DNA of 64,000 nucleotides from Epiperipatus broadwayi (taxonomy: Eukaryota > Onychophora > Udeonychophora > Euonychophora > Peripatidae): NCBI GenBank assembly GCA_028023455.1, contig JAQFVV010006221.1:8167011-8231010 (forward strand), given 5' to 3'. The position numbers were made by a program, and so were the translations under genes. The notes beneath the pieces were generated by a model that saw only the letters and a program-made list of their open reading frames with translations, was not told where the DNA came from and ran no database searches. Below, one piece after another: positions 33,776-46,000 of the stretch (positions are counted from its first letter, which is position 1; each line of letters begins with the position of its first letter).

Positions 33776-34859
33776 ATACTGTATGTACAGAGATATCCTC
33801 ATAATGCATTCAGAATAAATGAATAATTGGCAAAATTAATTGTAATAAACAAGTTTTTTTCTTTATTATTCTAAAAATGTCTATCCGAAAAGATATCAAA
33901 TGTAATAACCTATGGGGAAAATAGATAATGCATTCAAAGACTGAAAATTCATATTAAAATTTTTAAAATTATAATTTAATCAAGCTATGAAATACTAATT
34001 AAAAACACTTATGAGAATTTACTTTGTAACTGAAACATGTATATACCACAATATTGAAACATAACATATTAAAAATACTTAAAGGTACTTATTGTTTAAA
34101 CTGCTTTTAATTTCAATTTCTCAGCATATATTTCATAGTAGCATGTCATATAAATAGTATTTGAACATTAAACAGCAAAATTTATAAGCCTGTTTCAAAA
34201 TTTTGCAAGTTAAATTATTCTTAGATATTTAGTCTTTTCAAGCATAGCATTTGAAAACTCGTGTATGGATGTACAAGACTCACTTGAAAAAAGGAGAAAA
34301 TATTGCTTTTAAATAAGATTAAAATAATAATTACTAAAAAATTTTTGTTGTGGAAGAATTACATTTAAGTTAATACAAATTCCAATGCTGTAGAATAATT
34401 AAGCATGCCTAGAAATAGTTTTGACTGTTAACAATGGTTTTTATATTTTCCAATTTGAAGCAACCTTTATTAATATTTACCAGTGTGGAAGGCTTTCAAA
34501 GTAAAACTTGACTATAGAGTAATATAAAAAAATTGCAGCTATTCTTTAGATAGGATGCCCTTTTATTTTCAAGCCTCATCTATATCCTTCCTTGGTATAT
34601 TACTGAATATAAGCAAGTTGAAGATAAAATCTCAATTGAACAAATTATTTCTTATCTACTAGATTATCAATTATACATTGTAATCCCCTTCTTATGAACT
34701 TGTAATACGTTGCTCAATAAAATAGGTTATTATGAAGTTAGAGCTCCATATAATATCTTTTTTGCTTGAGTACTTCATAAAACTTTCATTCTTTATAATG
34801 AATAAAAACTTTGTCTCATTTTTTTTACTGCCTATATTAAAGCGCACTTAGATCCCACT

Positions 34860-35210
34860 GAAAACCACTAAACATCACATGATCACTAATTCTTATGCTA
34901 GCACATAACTTATTAAAACAGGCAAAACTCTCCATACAGTAGTGCCACTCAGTGCCAACCAGAGTAATCAATGGATGCCAGAAGGCTTGTGCAGTGCTCT
35001 CAGATCTAAAGATCCTCACTGACAAATACTTTCTTTCCCTTTCCCTCATTTTTTAAAAAACAAATCAAACATATAGTTTAAAAATTTTAAAGACAATATT
35101 GGATGAATAGCCACTAAATGGGGATTTTATGCACAAGCCTTTTGGCAACTATTGATTACTCTGGTTGGCACTGAATGGCACTACTATATGGAGAGTTCTG
35201 CCTGTTTTAA
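34860..35210. mobile_element. Fold-back element family A, copy 7 (interrupted)
   Basis: The left part (34860-35025) carries AAACATCACATGATCACTAA, GGCAAAACTCTCCATACAGT and GTGCAGTGCTCTCAGATCTA. The right part (35095-35207) has TATTGGATGAATAGCCACTA to GGAGAGTTCTGCCTGTTTTA. About 65 bp of unrelated AT-rich sequence (35030-35095) separates them, either an insertion or a replaced loop. Confidence 0.8.
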
Positions 35211-35214
35211 TCCC

Positions 35215-38173
35215 ACTGACAAATAATGCAGTTCTCAATTTAGTGATATCTCTGCTATGCCATTTCTTTTTTAGTGATTTTACTATTACTCATAACCATA
35301 TATATAAGATTCCAATTTTATACAATATTTATGGTCTTTTTTGTATGTTTAGAAAATCCTACTATTATTTTAGAAAGATTATACTGGATTCACTGTCTTT
35401 TCTAAAATTTCTTTAACTAGCTCTTATACTCTATTACAACATGTTGATTACTAGTTGAAGTTATCTTTGAACTATACCATCATGAGGATGAGAATTCATA
35501 ATTTCTTCCAGTTCTCTTCCATCAACATGGTTCATTGCTTAATCAAGTTTTTCACTATATTTTTCAGTCCAAAAGTCAATATAATTGTCAAACTACATGT
35601 GTACCTATTTATATAGCATTTGGAACTGTTCTTTTGTAAAATTATATATCTCCAGAAAGTATATTGTCTTAATAAAGTATAAAAGCCTTAATGAGAATAT
35701 CTTGTTATTGTGCTTTTGCTCAAAATTAGTGTAAATTTGATTAACTGTACAACAAATTATGAAGTGTAATTTGTTATTAATACAATCAGAAATATCAATT
35801 TTTTAAAAAAAAAATCTATATAATAATAGCTAATCCATCTGTAAATATCTTGTATATATTTATATGTATAAAATTTTACTTAAAACTAAAGTCAAATAAC
35901 TATGAATATATTTACATGTGTGATTGTAATTGTATTGTCTTTAATTCCAATCAATAAAGTTGAAAATAAACAATTTATTATTATAAACTTTTATAATAAA
36001 TGCATATCATTATATTTTTCTATCAAGTTTTTTGTTTTTGTGGAATGTTGTTTTTTTCTTTTTATCATTCCTTAAAATTAAGAAAAAAGTTTTGTAAAGA
36101 AAAAAAACCATTAAATTTAATGTTCCAGAGATTTAAAAAAAATTTATGTGATTTAAGATAAAAATAAAACATAGTAACTTCAAAAATATAATAGTAACAA
36201 ATTTATTTCATTGAAATTTGGTCTGTTAAGGCACATTTGTAATATTGACAAAAGAAAAAAAAATGGAATGCATCAGCAGCGCCCTCAGACAGCTAACCTG
36301 CATCAAATTGTATCTTTGAGGTAGAAATGATTTTTTAAATGTATAAAAAAATTTTACTATTTTTTTTAAAAAGTGAATAATACAAAATTTTATTCATTTA
36401 TTTTTTTGATATGGCTTAAAAAAGTTTTTAAATATGGAAGCACATTAAATTGGTTATGAAGCTGAAATAAAATCGGGATGCAATTTGAAGCAGGTTTTCA
36501 TACATTCTCTTAAGATATCATTCAAGCAGCAAAGAAAAATAACTATTAAACTAAGAAGAGCTAGTGACAAATAATTCAGTAGTGACTAGAAATAAATAAA
36601 CAAAAATTAAAAATGCAAAACAATTTTAGTTCTGATAATTCAATTAAACAATCAATGGATGGTTATAAATATATTAAACATTTGCATAGTTCTGAAAAAT
36701 TTCAATGGACGGTTATTTTATTAAAGGAAGATACATATGTATACTTTTGGGCAAAAAGTTCCCTTATATACAGGTCATGTTACTCATGTAACATTCATGC
36801 AGAAGTGGAATAATAAAAGATTGAAAGATTATCACAAAACAGAACAAACCAGTGTTCTGTTTTAAAAAAAAAAATCAAGCAAGATTGCACAAAGTAAATC
36901 AAAACTAACAATATATTTTTCAAAATAAAAATTACATTCTTAGTTTATAAATTGTTTTAAATATAATGAAATTATTTTGCTTGATTTTTTTTCAAACATA
37001 TTTTTGAAAAAAAAAACAACAAACCCATTTAATAATATTACCCATAGAACAAAAAACCTAACCCTGTTTTTTTTAATTTGATCAATTACTACTAAATTTG
37101 AAAATAATAAAAAAGATTTTGATAAGTGATTTAATAATCTGTGGTATGTATATGAAAAATATACAGAGTCCAACAGGAACGATAAACACATTTGCATACC
37201 TTAATTTATCACAATTTCATTCATTTTCTTGTCATATTAACTTATTTATTCCTCCCTCCCCCCCCACAAAAATTAATTATTCATATTTGTTTAACATACA
37301 GTTTAAATTAGATGTATGTTTCCATTTAAAGATATATTCATGTTTCCCTTGCTTTGTATTGCCATTATCTTAAATAACTTGAGCCGATTCTTGTCTTGGA
37401 ATTGCTTTTTGAGAAATTCTTTATCACATTTATACTGGCTGGCTATTCAAATTCCGTGATCCAATGGAAATGTTCTAAATTTTTAATGAATATAATTCTC
37501 AAATGTCCATTTCGATAAGCGGGCACCTTTGCAATTTCTTACTGTACAAGGAGACAACAGCTTATTTCCTTCAGGCACTTTTCTGATAAAATATATTATT
37601 ATTGTGGCCTGAGAAAAATTTTAACATATATAAAAATTAAAAACAACATAAGAAAACAAAATATTTTAACAAAATTAAAAAAAAAAAAGGTATTAATACC
37701 CCAATAAATAATTCCATAGTGAAATCAGATGCATTCGTTTGTTACATATCTTTTAAATTGTAATTCTTAAATAACTTCATTTTATTATGTTATTCTAAAA
37801 TTAAACTTTATAAATAATTAATTTTTAATAAAAAAAATTAAAACTATTTGTCAAAGAAATTTTTTATTTTATTGTTGCAGCTATATATTGAGATAGAGCA
37901 TCTGCTTTCAGAATAGAAATAAAATTATACAAATTGACATTCATATCAGTATAAAAATAGTTATATTTAAGTGAGAGACAAAACAGTCTCTATTTAGACT
38001 AAAGCAGTAGTCATTTGAATTATAAAATAAAAAAAAACTTTTTTATATCCTGCATTAATTACAAAATGATTGGCGATTGATTGGGTAAGTCAAGGGCCGC
38101 TATGGTAACGCAGTTTGGAATAAAAGTTTGTTTACAGTTTTTATTTCTGTACAGATAAAGGCCATTGTGAACG
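35215..38173. other. Interval between the converging genes, no gene seen
   Basis: Very AT-rich, with many A and T runs. The stretch 37380-37610 is somewhat less AT-rich and could be the GALNT 3' UTR (- strand). A C run and CT-rich patch occur at 37250-37266. No open frame here shows a recognisable domain. Confidence 0.4.
38140..38145 (-). promoter_or_regulatory. Possible polyadenylation signal of the GALNT gene
   Basis: TTTATT on the + strand reads AATAAA on the - strand, about 28 nt after the GALNT stop codon. This would give a very short 3' UTR. A second AATAAA lies near 37866, within a stretch that is less AT-rich than its surroundings (about 37380-37560) and could be a longer 3' UTR. The choice cannot be made from sequence alone. 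Confidence 0.35.
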
Positions 38174-38320
38174 TTAGCTCTTCTTTAATTTAGAAGCATT
38201 ATAATTTTCAAACTGCCATTTCTGTGATAATGTTCCATCACACAAATTCATGACGGGATGTTTTCTGTCTGAAGACATTTCTAAACACTTGTTGCTGTTA
38301 ACATGGTAGATTGTGTGAAC
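38174..38320 (-). CDS. Polypeptide N-acetylgalactosaminyltransferase, last exon (gamma lectin repeat and stop)
   Basis: This exon encodes 48 residues and a TAA stop (38174-38176). It begins VHTIYHVNSNKCLEMSSDRK and contains SQKW, so it has the H-V-N-S-N-x-C-L motif and the Q-x-W motif of the last lectin repeat of GALNT proteins. The acceptor is ATTAACAG at 38321-38328. Joining to the 57377 exon gives ...NYDPK|VHTIYHVNSN..., where the spacing between the tryptophan motif and HVNSN is the same as in GALNT1, so no exon need lie in the 19-kb intron between. The gene converges on BBS12, whose stop is at 32283. The tail NASKLKKS is short and basic, and the C-terminus is of normal family length. Confidence 0.9.
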   Translation of the reverse strand, partial: VHTIYHVNSNKCLEMSSDRKHPVMNLCDGTLSQKWQFENYNASKLKKS

Positions 38321-38509
38321 CTGTTAATGAAAAAATATGCAAAATATTTCAATAAAAATTTATAATAATCTTTAAATATTAAAATAGAATTCAAATTTAT
38401 TTCATTACTAGCATTTTTATAGATAATAAAATTTTAAATTTTACAAATGTTATTTTTTTTACATTTAATTATTTTTCAAAATTAGTTACTACTATAAATT
38501 TTTAAGCTT

Positions 38510-38905
38510 TTTTAAAAATAAAGAAAATTGGAGATGAACAGAAGGAAAAAAAAGAGGGCAGGAGTAGAAATCAATGGTAAAACATCACAAAGTCTCAAGA
38601 GAAAAAAAGAATAAAGTAATAATGAAAAAAGATGTAGGAAGATAATGCAAAAATAAAGTACAAAAGCAGAGAGATTGAATAATTGCAGAATTAAGAAAAA
38701 AAATATAGTGAAATAAACAAATATGGAAGCAGAAACTGACAGAAATGACAAACTAGAAAGATGAATAAAAACAACAGCAATGACAAGAAGATGCAAAGAA
38801 TAGAAAAATAATAATAGTAAATAAAATGCAAATTGAAATGTACAAAAAATAAAAACATGAAAAGATATTCAGTGTAAAAGCAAAGTGAATAAAAAATTCT
38901 CTTTA
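38510..38905 (+). repeat. Purine-rich strand-asymmetric tract
   Basis: For almost 400 nt the + strand is dominated by A and G (for example GAAGGAAAAAAAAGAGGGCA), with few pyrimidine runs. The complementary - strand is therefore pyrimidine-rich and lies about 190 nt upstream of the acceptor of the last GALNT exon. The long - strand open frames here are a by-product of this composition (Leu/Phe/Ser-rich) and show no domain. Confidence 0.6.
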
Positions 38906-40325
38906 GACATCTCATTTAATTATAGAAATCATTATCAGCCACATTAACGATTATAACATTGTTTTCAAAATTTTAATTAAATATTCCATAAGCTCAAATT
39001 CCGTTAAGCTTTTTGTTAAGCAAACGTAACTCAGATTAGTACTGATTTTCTAATTTTATTCTATGATGCATTAGGAAACAATATTTTTTAATCCTTGTTA
39101 CATGAACTATTTTTTTCCAATCTTTGATTCAAAATATATTGTCCTGCCTCAATCAGATAAAATATCTAAGTAATGCATATTTAAAATTTGACTAAAACTC
39201 GTTTACAATAAATTTCAGAAAGAAAATCTCTAAAAAGAATATAGAGTGGATGACTTTCAGCTATATTTTACTTATGTAACATTTACAAATTAATTAAGAA
39301 TCAATCAGTCTAAAGAGAACCCACTTGCCCTGGCACCTCTTTTAGAATTTCCTGGTAAAATATGTTTTATAGCAAACATTAATAGTAACATTTTTATAAA
39401 AGTCCATGTTGCTCTATCATTTCAGGGTCTAAATTCTATACCTGGAATCCTTTTATTTGAGATCTAGCAAAGACTTTCTTCGATTCTGAGAACATCTTGA
39501 AAAATCATAAATTATTTTATCTATTGTCTAGACAAAAACTTTTGTAAGTTCAAGTTGATTGTCAATAGAGATTGCATGTAATTTTTTTTTAGAATTGATT
39601 ATCTATTACTAATTTGTGTAACAACGCTTCCCCTCCCATGTAGACACACAATATTCAATAAAATCAAGCTTCATAATTTTCTAATATTTCTAAATATTTT
39701 TTTTTTTACTAAAAGTAATTTCATAATTCTCATTTATATTATTGGTATGGACTAGAAGTACAAATGGGAATTTATTTCAAATATAAAAGAATGCAAGTTC
39801 TAACTAAACTGAGAACCATAGTATTCAAAAGCAAACAACACTACAAAGAATCTGATCATAACTTTGTGAAAAAAATTAATTTTGCTGTTAACAAAATATA
39901 TATATATTTTAGTATTTTGGTAGGCCATGCAATTAATATATTTTTAAGTTAAAAAGTCAAAAACTTACTTCAAATGATATAATGCAATCAAACCGGATTT
40001 TTATATTATATTTCAGATTAGTAATTGAATAATTTTATTAGTCATTTAAAAGTCATTTGATCTTCAAGAATTGGAAGTAACAGATTGAGGTTTGATTTAG
40101 AAACTTGTAATTCTTAAGCCACTTTATATTATTTGTAAGGCAAAAAAAGTTCAATTTGTCTTGTATTGAAATCTAGGTCAGATGCATGTTTGGTGAGTGA
40201 CTTCCAAGTGAAGATCAACATTTGAATACTAGAAATGACTGTTTGGTCACTGATCCAGGAACCTTTAGCTCTTGGATTCAGTATTTTATGATTGCATAAT
40301 TCATTTTTTTAAGAACACTGATGAC

Positions 40326-40470
40326 TCGCACTATCTCATAACACTGACACACTTGAACACATATGTTGAAAAGATAAACATATATGTGTTCAAGTGTGTC
40401 AGTGTTATGAAATAGTGTGGAGAGTGGTGGATCGTGTGAAATTCTGTGCTCATATACCCTATATATAGAC
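40326..40470. repeat. Fold-back family F, copy 1
   Basis: CACTATCTCATAACACTGACACACTTGAACACATATG is mirrored by CATATATGTGTTCAAGTGTGTCAGTGTTATGAAATAGTG. The right flank (GAGAGTGGTGGATCGTGTGA to CTCATATACCCTATATATA) is present inverted at 41411 and 52613. No coding sequence. Confidence 0.85.
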
Positions 40471-41410
40471 ACAGGTATATAATAAGTCTGTGTGTTTCAG
40501 TTATTAACAACAGTGAATGGAATACATTTGAAGGTTTTTATCTATATAGTTTAAATTTAATTATACATAATATACACTATAATAAGGTTCATATTATTAT
40601 ATATATATTTATTTTGTATAACAAATAGTTATTCAACAAAAATAATGGCTAAATAAACCTAAGTTATACAAAACCAACTTAACAAAATATTTCAAAAAAT
40701 AAATGTGAGGAATTTCAATCAGTTTTGTTTTAAGCTTGAAAAGTATATTTTTGATTACTAATTTGGTAGAGAGATTAAATTGTTTTTGATTATATGTGTT
40801 CTATTTATTATCCTAAAATTTTTAAGAAAAGCACGTGAGTTGATTGCATTCCTTTTTTTGGTTTATTTTTGGATAATAATTACAAAGTTTATCGCAATCA
40901 TTCTTTTGAGATTCGCATTAATTAAAAAAATCTCTTGGAAATATAACATTGGGTAAAAATACTACAAAAAGTGACGAAAAGATACTTTTAAAAAAGGAGA
41001 ATTTGGTAAGCATTGCTTGAATGAAGATAACTATATTTGGATTATCTTGAAAGGAGAGACCCATCTATTGTCAGAAAAAAGAATCTGAAAATTAAGTTTT
41101 TGTCCATGTTATATGGATATTGCAATGATTAATAAAACTAATTTAAACAATAATTGATACATATGGAATATATATCGAACATAAATTTATCTGAAGTTTA
41201 TGTTTAACCAATCGGATCAATTATTATTATTTTTTGTGTGATAACAGAAAATATAAAATATTTAAATAATAAGTTGCAATTCTTCCTATGTACAATCTAC
41301 ATGTTTACATATATTTTCTCAATTATTGCTACAACTCTGCAGGACATATATGTTGCAAAATGAAGTATTGCATAAGAAATGTGTATCAGATTTTATTTAA
41401 ACAAATTTAA

Positions 41411-41510
41411 TATATAGGGTATATGAGCACAGACTTTCACACGACCCACAACTCTCCACTCTATCTCATAATACTGATACACCTGAACACATATATGTCG
41501 AGAAGATAAA
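41411..41510. repeat. Fold-back family F, copy 2 (one arm)
   Basis: This is the inverse of the right half of the 40326 copy: TATATAGGGTATATGAGCAC, CAACTCTCCACTCTATCTCA, then CACCTGAACACATATATG. Only one arm is present. A further degenerate piece (ACTATCTCATAACATGATAC) follows the poly-C tract at 42072. Confidence 0.75.
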
Positions 41511-41918
41511 TAATCACCAATATACGTATTTTATGCTAAACCAGCAGTCAACAGTTGGTTCAGATTATCATCTCCACACATATATGCAACAAGTGCTCAG
41601 ATATATATTAAGATAGCCAATCTTCATACTTTAATGGACAGAACTTCAATCCACTCCACACTCAAACTCTTCAACTGTCCATCCAATTAAAAATCTGATG
41701 ATGGAACACTCAAAGGCCCCCCTGAGGCCAAGATTCTCGTCACACCCATGTTGACATAAAGTCACATTTTGCGTTCTCTTTAGCATAGTGACGAAGAGAG
41801 AAGAAAAATTAAATGATGTCACAAATTTTCTTTGCAGATATAAAGAAAAAGCTTTATGAGTTTCTCTTCAAAATGAGACCTGCCAAATATGATCTTTTTT
41901 TACAATTTGTTAATTAAT

Positions 41919-42072
41919 CCCCCCTCCCCCCTCCCCTCATTCCCTTCTTTCCCTCCCCTCCCCTCCCCCCTCCCTTCCATCTTAACCCCCCCCCTCTTTC
42001 CCCCCCCCCCTTCCCCCCCCCCCCCCTCCCCTCCTTAACCTATTTATAAGATATTCACCCCCCCTCCCCACA
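41919..42072 (+). repeat. Poly-C / CT-rich tract
   Basis: About 120 nt of almost pure C and T (runs up to 14 C) are followed by a short AT piece and another C run. The - strand has repeated G runs, compatible with G-quadruplex formation, and the + strand with i-motif or triplex. It lies between two pieces of fold-back family F. Long homopolymer runs are also places where assemblies go wrong. Confidence 0.9.
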
Positions 42073-42324
42073 CTATCTCATAACATGATACATTGACACA
42101 CATTATGTTTATGCTCACATTATATATATAAATAAAGATATCAACAAAATAAAATTCGGTATTTGTGATAAGTTATAAATTGGGAAAACAGCAACAACAA
42201 CAACGTTATGATATTATTAAAAAAAGTGCTAAATTTATGTTAAAAGATATATTTGCAATTAAAAAAAATACATGATAAATCATACAAGAAAATGAAATAT
42301 AATGTGCTTTATTAATATCAGACT

Positions 42325-43090
42325 TAAGTTTTATTTTTACAATTCAATCTATAAATGCCAAATTTCTTCATACATTTCATAATATGCTTTTTAGATTAAT
42401 ACAATAATGATTAATGCTAATCAATTATTGAATTAGAGATTGTCAAATTATTTTTAAAGTGAATTTAAATTAAAAAAATATAATCGCAATCCTGGCAATA
42501 ATAATAAAAGTAATAAACATAACAAAGTTATAATTTATTTTAATAACTTTGAATTTATTGCACAATTAATTAGAATAGAAATGATTTTTTTTTATTGAAT
42601 TAGAATTTTCATCACAATTTGATTTATAAGCGTCAAACATTCTTCACTCGCAACTATGACATCATCCACTTTAAATAGATATATTAATGATTACTGCTAA
42701 TCGTTTATTAGGGTAGAGATTATCATACCATTCTCAGCCCAGATATAAGCTTGAAATATTTAAAGAATTAATATGTCCTGATTTTAAATGAAACATAAGT
42801 GCATAAAATATATAACCCAACTTCACCTCTATTTTTTCAGGTGTAATATTTTTTTAAAGAAATATTTAAAACTACCTGCTCCATCATCTATATTACGAAC
42901 CGTGAAAAAAATTAATGACCCCAAAATGCATTTTTTGCAGAACCAGCATTCTTTACTTGGCCCATGTCACAATCACACATGCTTTTATCATTTGTTCAAT
43001 ACTTATAATAATCAAAGTAACATTTGTAAGAGATTATGCTGGAGCTAACTGAAAAGTACTTGTAGCATAAAATATATCCTGGAGGTCATT
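42325..43090. repeat. Family E repeat arms (diverged)
   Basis: Two pieces (about 42330-42480 and 42610-42800) share AATAATGATTA(A/C)TGCTAATC and a following TAGAGATT(G/A)TCA with the large fold-back at 50880-52080. The second continues to AATGCATTTTTTGCAGAACCA and GGCCCATGTCACAATCACAC at 42925-42985, also family E. Between them the sequence is A-rich with no features. Confidence 0.6.
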
Positions 43091-43158
43091 TATCTTTTTT
43101 AGGTGTTTTTCTTTATTCATATGATTCAAGAATAATGATGGATTGGATATTTTAAGTA

Positions 43159-44111
43159 CACCTGGGTCTCTTTTTACGTGGATTTATTTAACGCGATTTT
43201 GAAGTTATGCGATTCACGTTTCTCCGGAAGTCGAACTCCGATAATGCGCTATTACTTTAAATAATAAATTTTGCACACTTACATCATATTGAAAATAATA
43301 GCACATTATTGGAATTCGACTTTCATCTTAGTAATTTCAATATTTTCAGTGCTTTATAATAGTAAGATTTTATGCAATAATGAAATTAAAATCATGATTT
43401 CCACATTTTATGTATACACACATTAAATTTTACAAGATTATAATGTAAATTTGTTCAAACATTGTGCGTGTTAATTTTGCATTTTAAATCACATTCTGTT
43501 TTTGCTTTTTAAAAAAGAACGTAATCAATTATTAATCATTTACTGTCCGCAAGTTTATTTTTAAAAGGTGAGTAATAGCAGTGGGCACAATTAAAATTGA
43601 AAATTAACAAATTAAAGACAAAAATAAGAATTTAATTTTTAGTTGTTAGATTAATTACTAATTATGTTGTCACCAGAAAACCATTAACACAACATGAGAG
43701 TGACATTGGCACTAGTTGTATTTCCTCTTGTGAAGAATCTGATTTTTTACCAGTTTGCAAATGAACCTGTTTAACGGCAAATAGTGATAATAATTAAAAC
43801 GTGTATAAAAAATGTAAATTACTGTAAATTATGCATAAAAATATATTGTTTTGAATAAAATTAAATATTATAGTTAAAAAAAGTTTGTCTTGTATCAATT
43901 TTTTTCAAATTTGAAATTTTTTATTAGTCATATTTTATTTCCTTATTTTTTTTTTGCGCGAATTTTAAAGTAATTTTGCTTTTACGTGATTTTTGAAAAA
44001 TCACAGTCCGTATCCCCCCCTTTTCAAGGTAAGTTACGTCTATTTTTGTGCGATTTTGTTTGTGAGTGTTTTCTGAGGAACCTATCTATCGCGTAAAACG
44101 AGACCCAGGTG
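43159..44111. mobile_element. pogo/Tigger-like DNA transposon remnant, 953 bp
   Basis: Ends are CACCTGGGTCTC(T/G)TTTTACG(T/C)G inverted repeats, flanked by TA on both sides (43157-43158 and 44112-44113). A sub-terminal ACGCGATTTTGAAGTTATGC on the left and TTTTACGTGATTTTTG / CGCGAATTTTAAAG blocks on the right are also related. One short frame near 43690 reads ESDIGTSCISSCEESDFLP, like the acidic tail of Tigger transposases, but no catalytic DDE region is left. CpG sites are frequent in its ends. It is likely non-autonomous or internally deleted. Confidence 0.7.
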
Positions 44112-44564
44112 TATATCTAAAAAAAAAAAAAAAAATAGAATTTTTAATATAAAATTTTTATTTCATTATATAAATTATTATTATTTTTAATTCTTATTAT
44201 TATTAGTTTTTTAAAAGCTTTTAGTGTTCATAATGAATTAGTTGACTCAGTTTAAAAGCTGCTTGTTGGGTAGCTAAAGTTCTTAATCTGATTGAATTTA
44301 AACCATTCTAGTCTGTTAGTTTTATGTTATTTAGATAAGATTTTTTTTCATATCCCCAAAACAGTTTTGAGCTAATGGCCCTTGTCAGTGAGGTGGTAGG
44401 ACATTCAGACACTAGATCTAAAATGCAAAATTTGTTTAGAGCTATTAGCAGGCTCATTATATTACATTTGTATATGCAAGTTAATTATATCATGTGATGT
44501 ATGACTTTTCAATTTAAAATGTTTTTAAAATTATTCATATTAATAGTTTGAGTAATCATATTAA

Positions 44565-45232
44565 TACCACTAAAAATCACATGATCACCATCTCTTGTGC
44601 TAGCTCACAACTTATTAAACAGGCAAAACTCTCCATACAGTAGTGGCACCCTGTGCCAACTAGAGTAATCAATAGATGCCAGAAGGCTTGTGCATAAAAT
44701 CCCTATCTAGTGCCTACTCATCCAATATCCCCAGACTAGTTTCTGGCTTGTGGCCTTCATAAGTGAGGAGCCTTGGATCTGAGAGCACTGCACCTAGATC
44801 TTAGGATCTAATGCAACCCTCCAGCAGCCATTTTTTATCTCTACTTAACTACAAAACTATGAGAATGAAATTGAAAAGACTATTTTCAATCTAAGCTCAA
44901 TAGCTTATATAGTCATATGGGTCCCAACTCAGTTCAGCACTCATACATTTTGGTGTCTTTGGCTCTTTAACAACCATAGCCACCACTATCTTATTAGGCA
45001 GGCTTGGTGTTACACCACAAAACATCACATGATCACCATCTCTTGTGCTAGCACATAACTTATTAAACAGGCTCTCAGATCCAAGGCTCCTCACTGATGA
45101 AGGCCACAAGCCAGAAACCAGTCTGGGGATATTGGATGAGTAGGCACTAGATGGGGATTTTATGCACAAGCCTTCTGGCATCCATTGATTACTCTGGTTG
45201 GCACCACTGTATGGAGAGTTTTGCCTGTTTAA
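44565..45232. mobile_element. Fold-back element family A, copy 8 (largest)
   Basis: The left arm runs from CACTAAAAATCACATGATCACC through GGCAAAACTCTCCATACAGT to TAGTTTCTGGCTTGTGGCCT and CTGAGAGCACTGCACCTAGA. A central non-palindromic part (44830-45010) follows. A second outer block (AACATCACATGATCACCATC, 45021) comes next, then an inverted arm ending GTATGGAGAGTTTTGCCTGT. It therefore looks like one element with an inserted or duplicated left end. A 94-codon open stretch on the - strand inside it is antisense to the repeat and not a gene. Confidence 0.85.
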
Positions 45233-45804
45233 TTGTATTCATACTTAATTTGCTTTTTCCTTTTTTATTTTTAACTTTTTAGATATATTCAGATGTTCTA
45301 ACCATTTATCTCAGAACTTAATACTTATTATTGACTAAAAGCTCTTTTAATTAGTTTAATTTTTCAGATTTTTTCAAAAACAAAACAAAATTTACACTAA
45401 AATGCCACTAGAAATTGAAACTGCAGTTCATTCATCAAAACAATTAGTTGAAAAGAGTTCTCTTTTATTAAGACTATCCACTTTTTAAAGAAGATCAAAC
45501 GATCAGCCAATAGATTCTTGAGCTGTATTTCAAACATTTGTACAGTGAAAAAGTTAAGACAATTTCTTTGACTTAAGTACTAAATAAATATGAAGCCTAT
45601 TTAGAATGAATTAAACATATTAAAAATTGATTACAAAGTAGCAATTAACTTATATTCTCTACGAATCTTTTATGTTGAAATGAAAATATTTTTTATATTA
45701 TGCAAATAAATAGAAATACACACACATATAACATCAGATGAAATAATATATAATAAACTAAATACTGAAACTAACTTCATAATTTTCATGTATGTTTTAA
45801 ATTT

Positions 45805-46000
45805 GAACTCAGTCAATTAAGTGTGATGATATTTAAGATTCATGCTTTCAGATATAAGTACTTTGGACTGGCTTGGATATATAGAAAGACAAGTAAAGAA
45901 GAGAGTGGAACCAGTCTTTTCTTGTTAAATTCTCTGTCCCAGTGCTTAAGATCTGATTGGTTACTAATAGTCACAAGTGCTTGAGAAGTTTGCACTCTCT
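45805..46000. repeat. Fold-back family C, partial copy
   Basis: It contains GAT(G)ATATTTAAGATT..CTTTCA and GGATATATAGAAAGACAAGTAAAG, then CTTTTCTTGTTAAATTCT, in the same order as the full copy at 47020-47300. The outer arms are not paired here. Confidence 0.6.

Noticed and set aside
36613-36813. 66-codon + strand open frame (SIKQSMDGYKYIKHLHSSEK...)
   Set aside because: It repeats a SMDGYKYIKHLHS / FQWTVILLKE pattern typical of chance AT-rich coding; no splice sites and no known domain, although its composition is slightly better than the flanks.
38512-38915. Two overlapping long - strand open frames rich in Leu, Phe and Ser
   Set aside because: They arise from the purine-rich + strand tract and have no start context, domain or splice signals that make sense.
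44897-45181. 94-codon - strand open frame (MPEGLCIKSPSSAYSSNIPR...)
   Set aside because: It lies wholly inside a family A fold-back and the same peptide can be read from other copies; it is repeat sequence.
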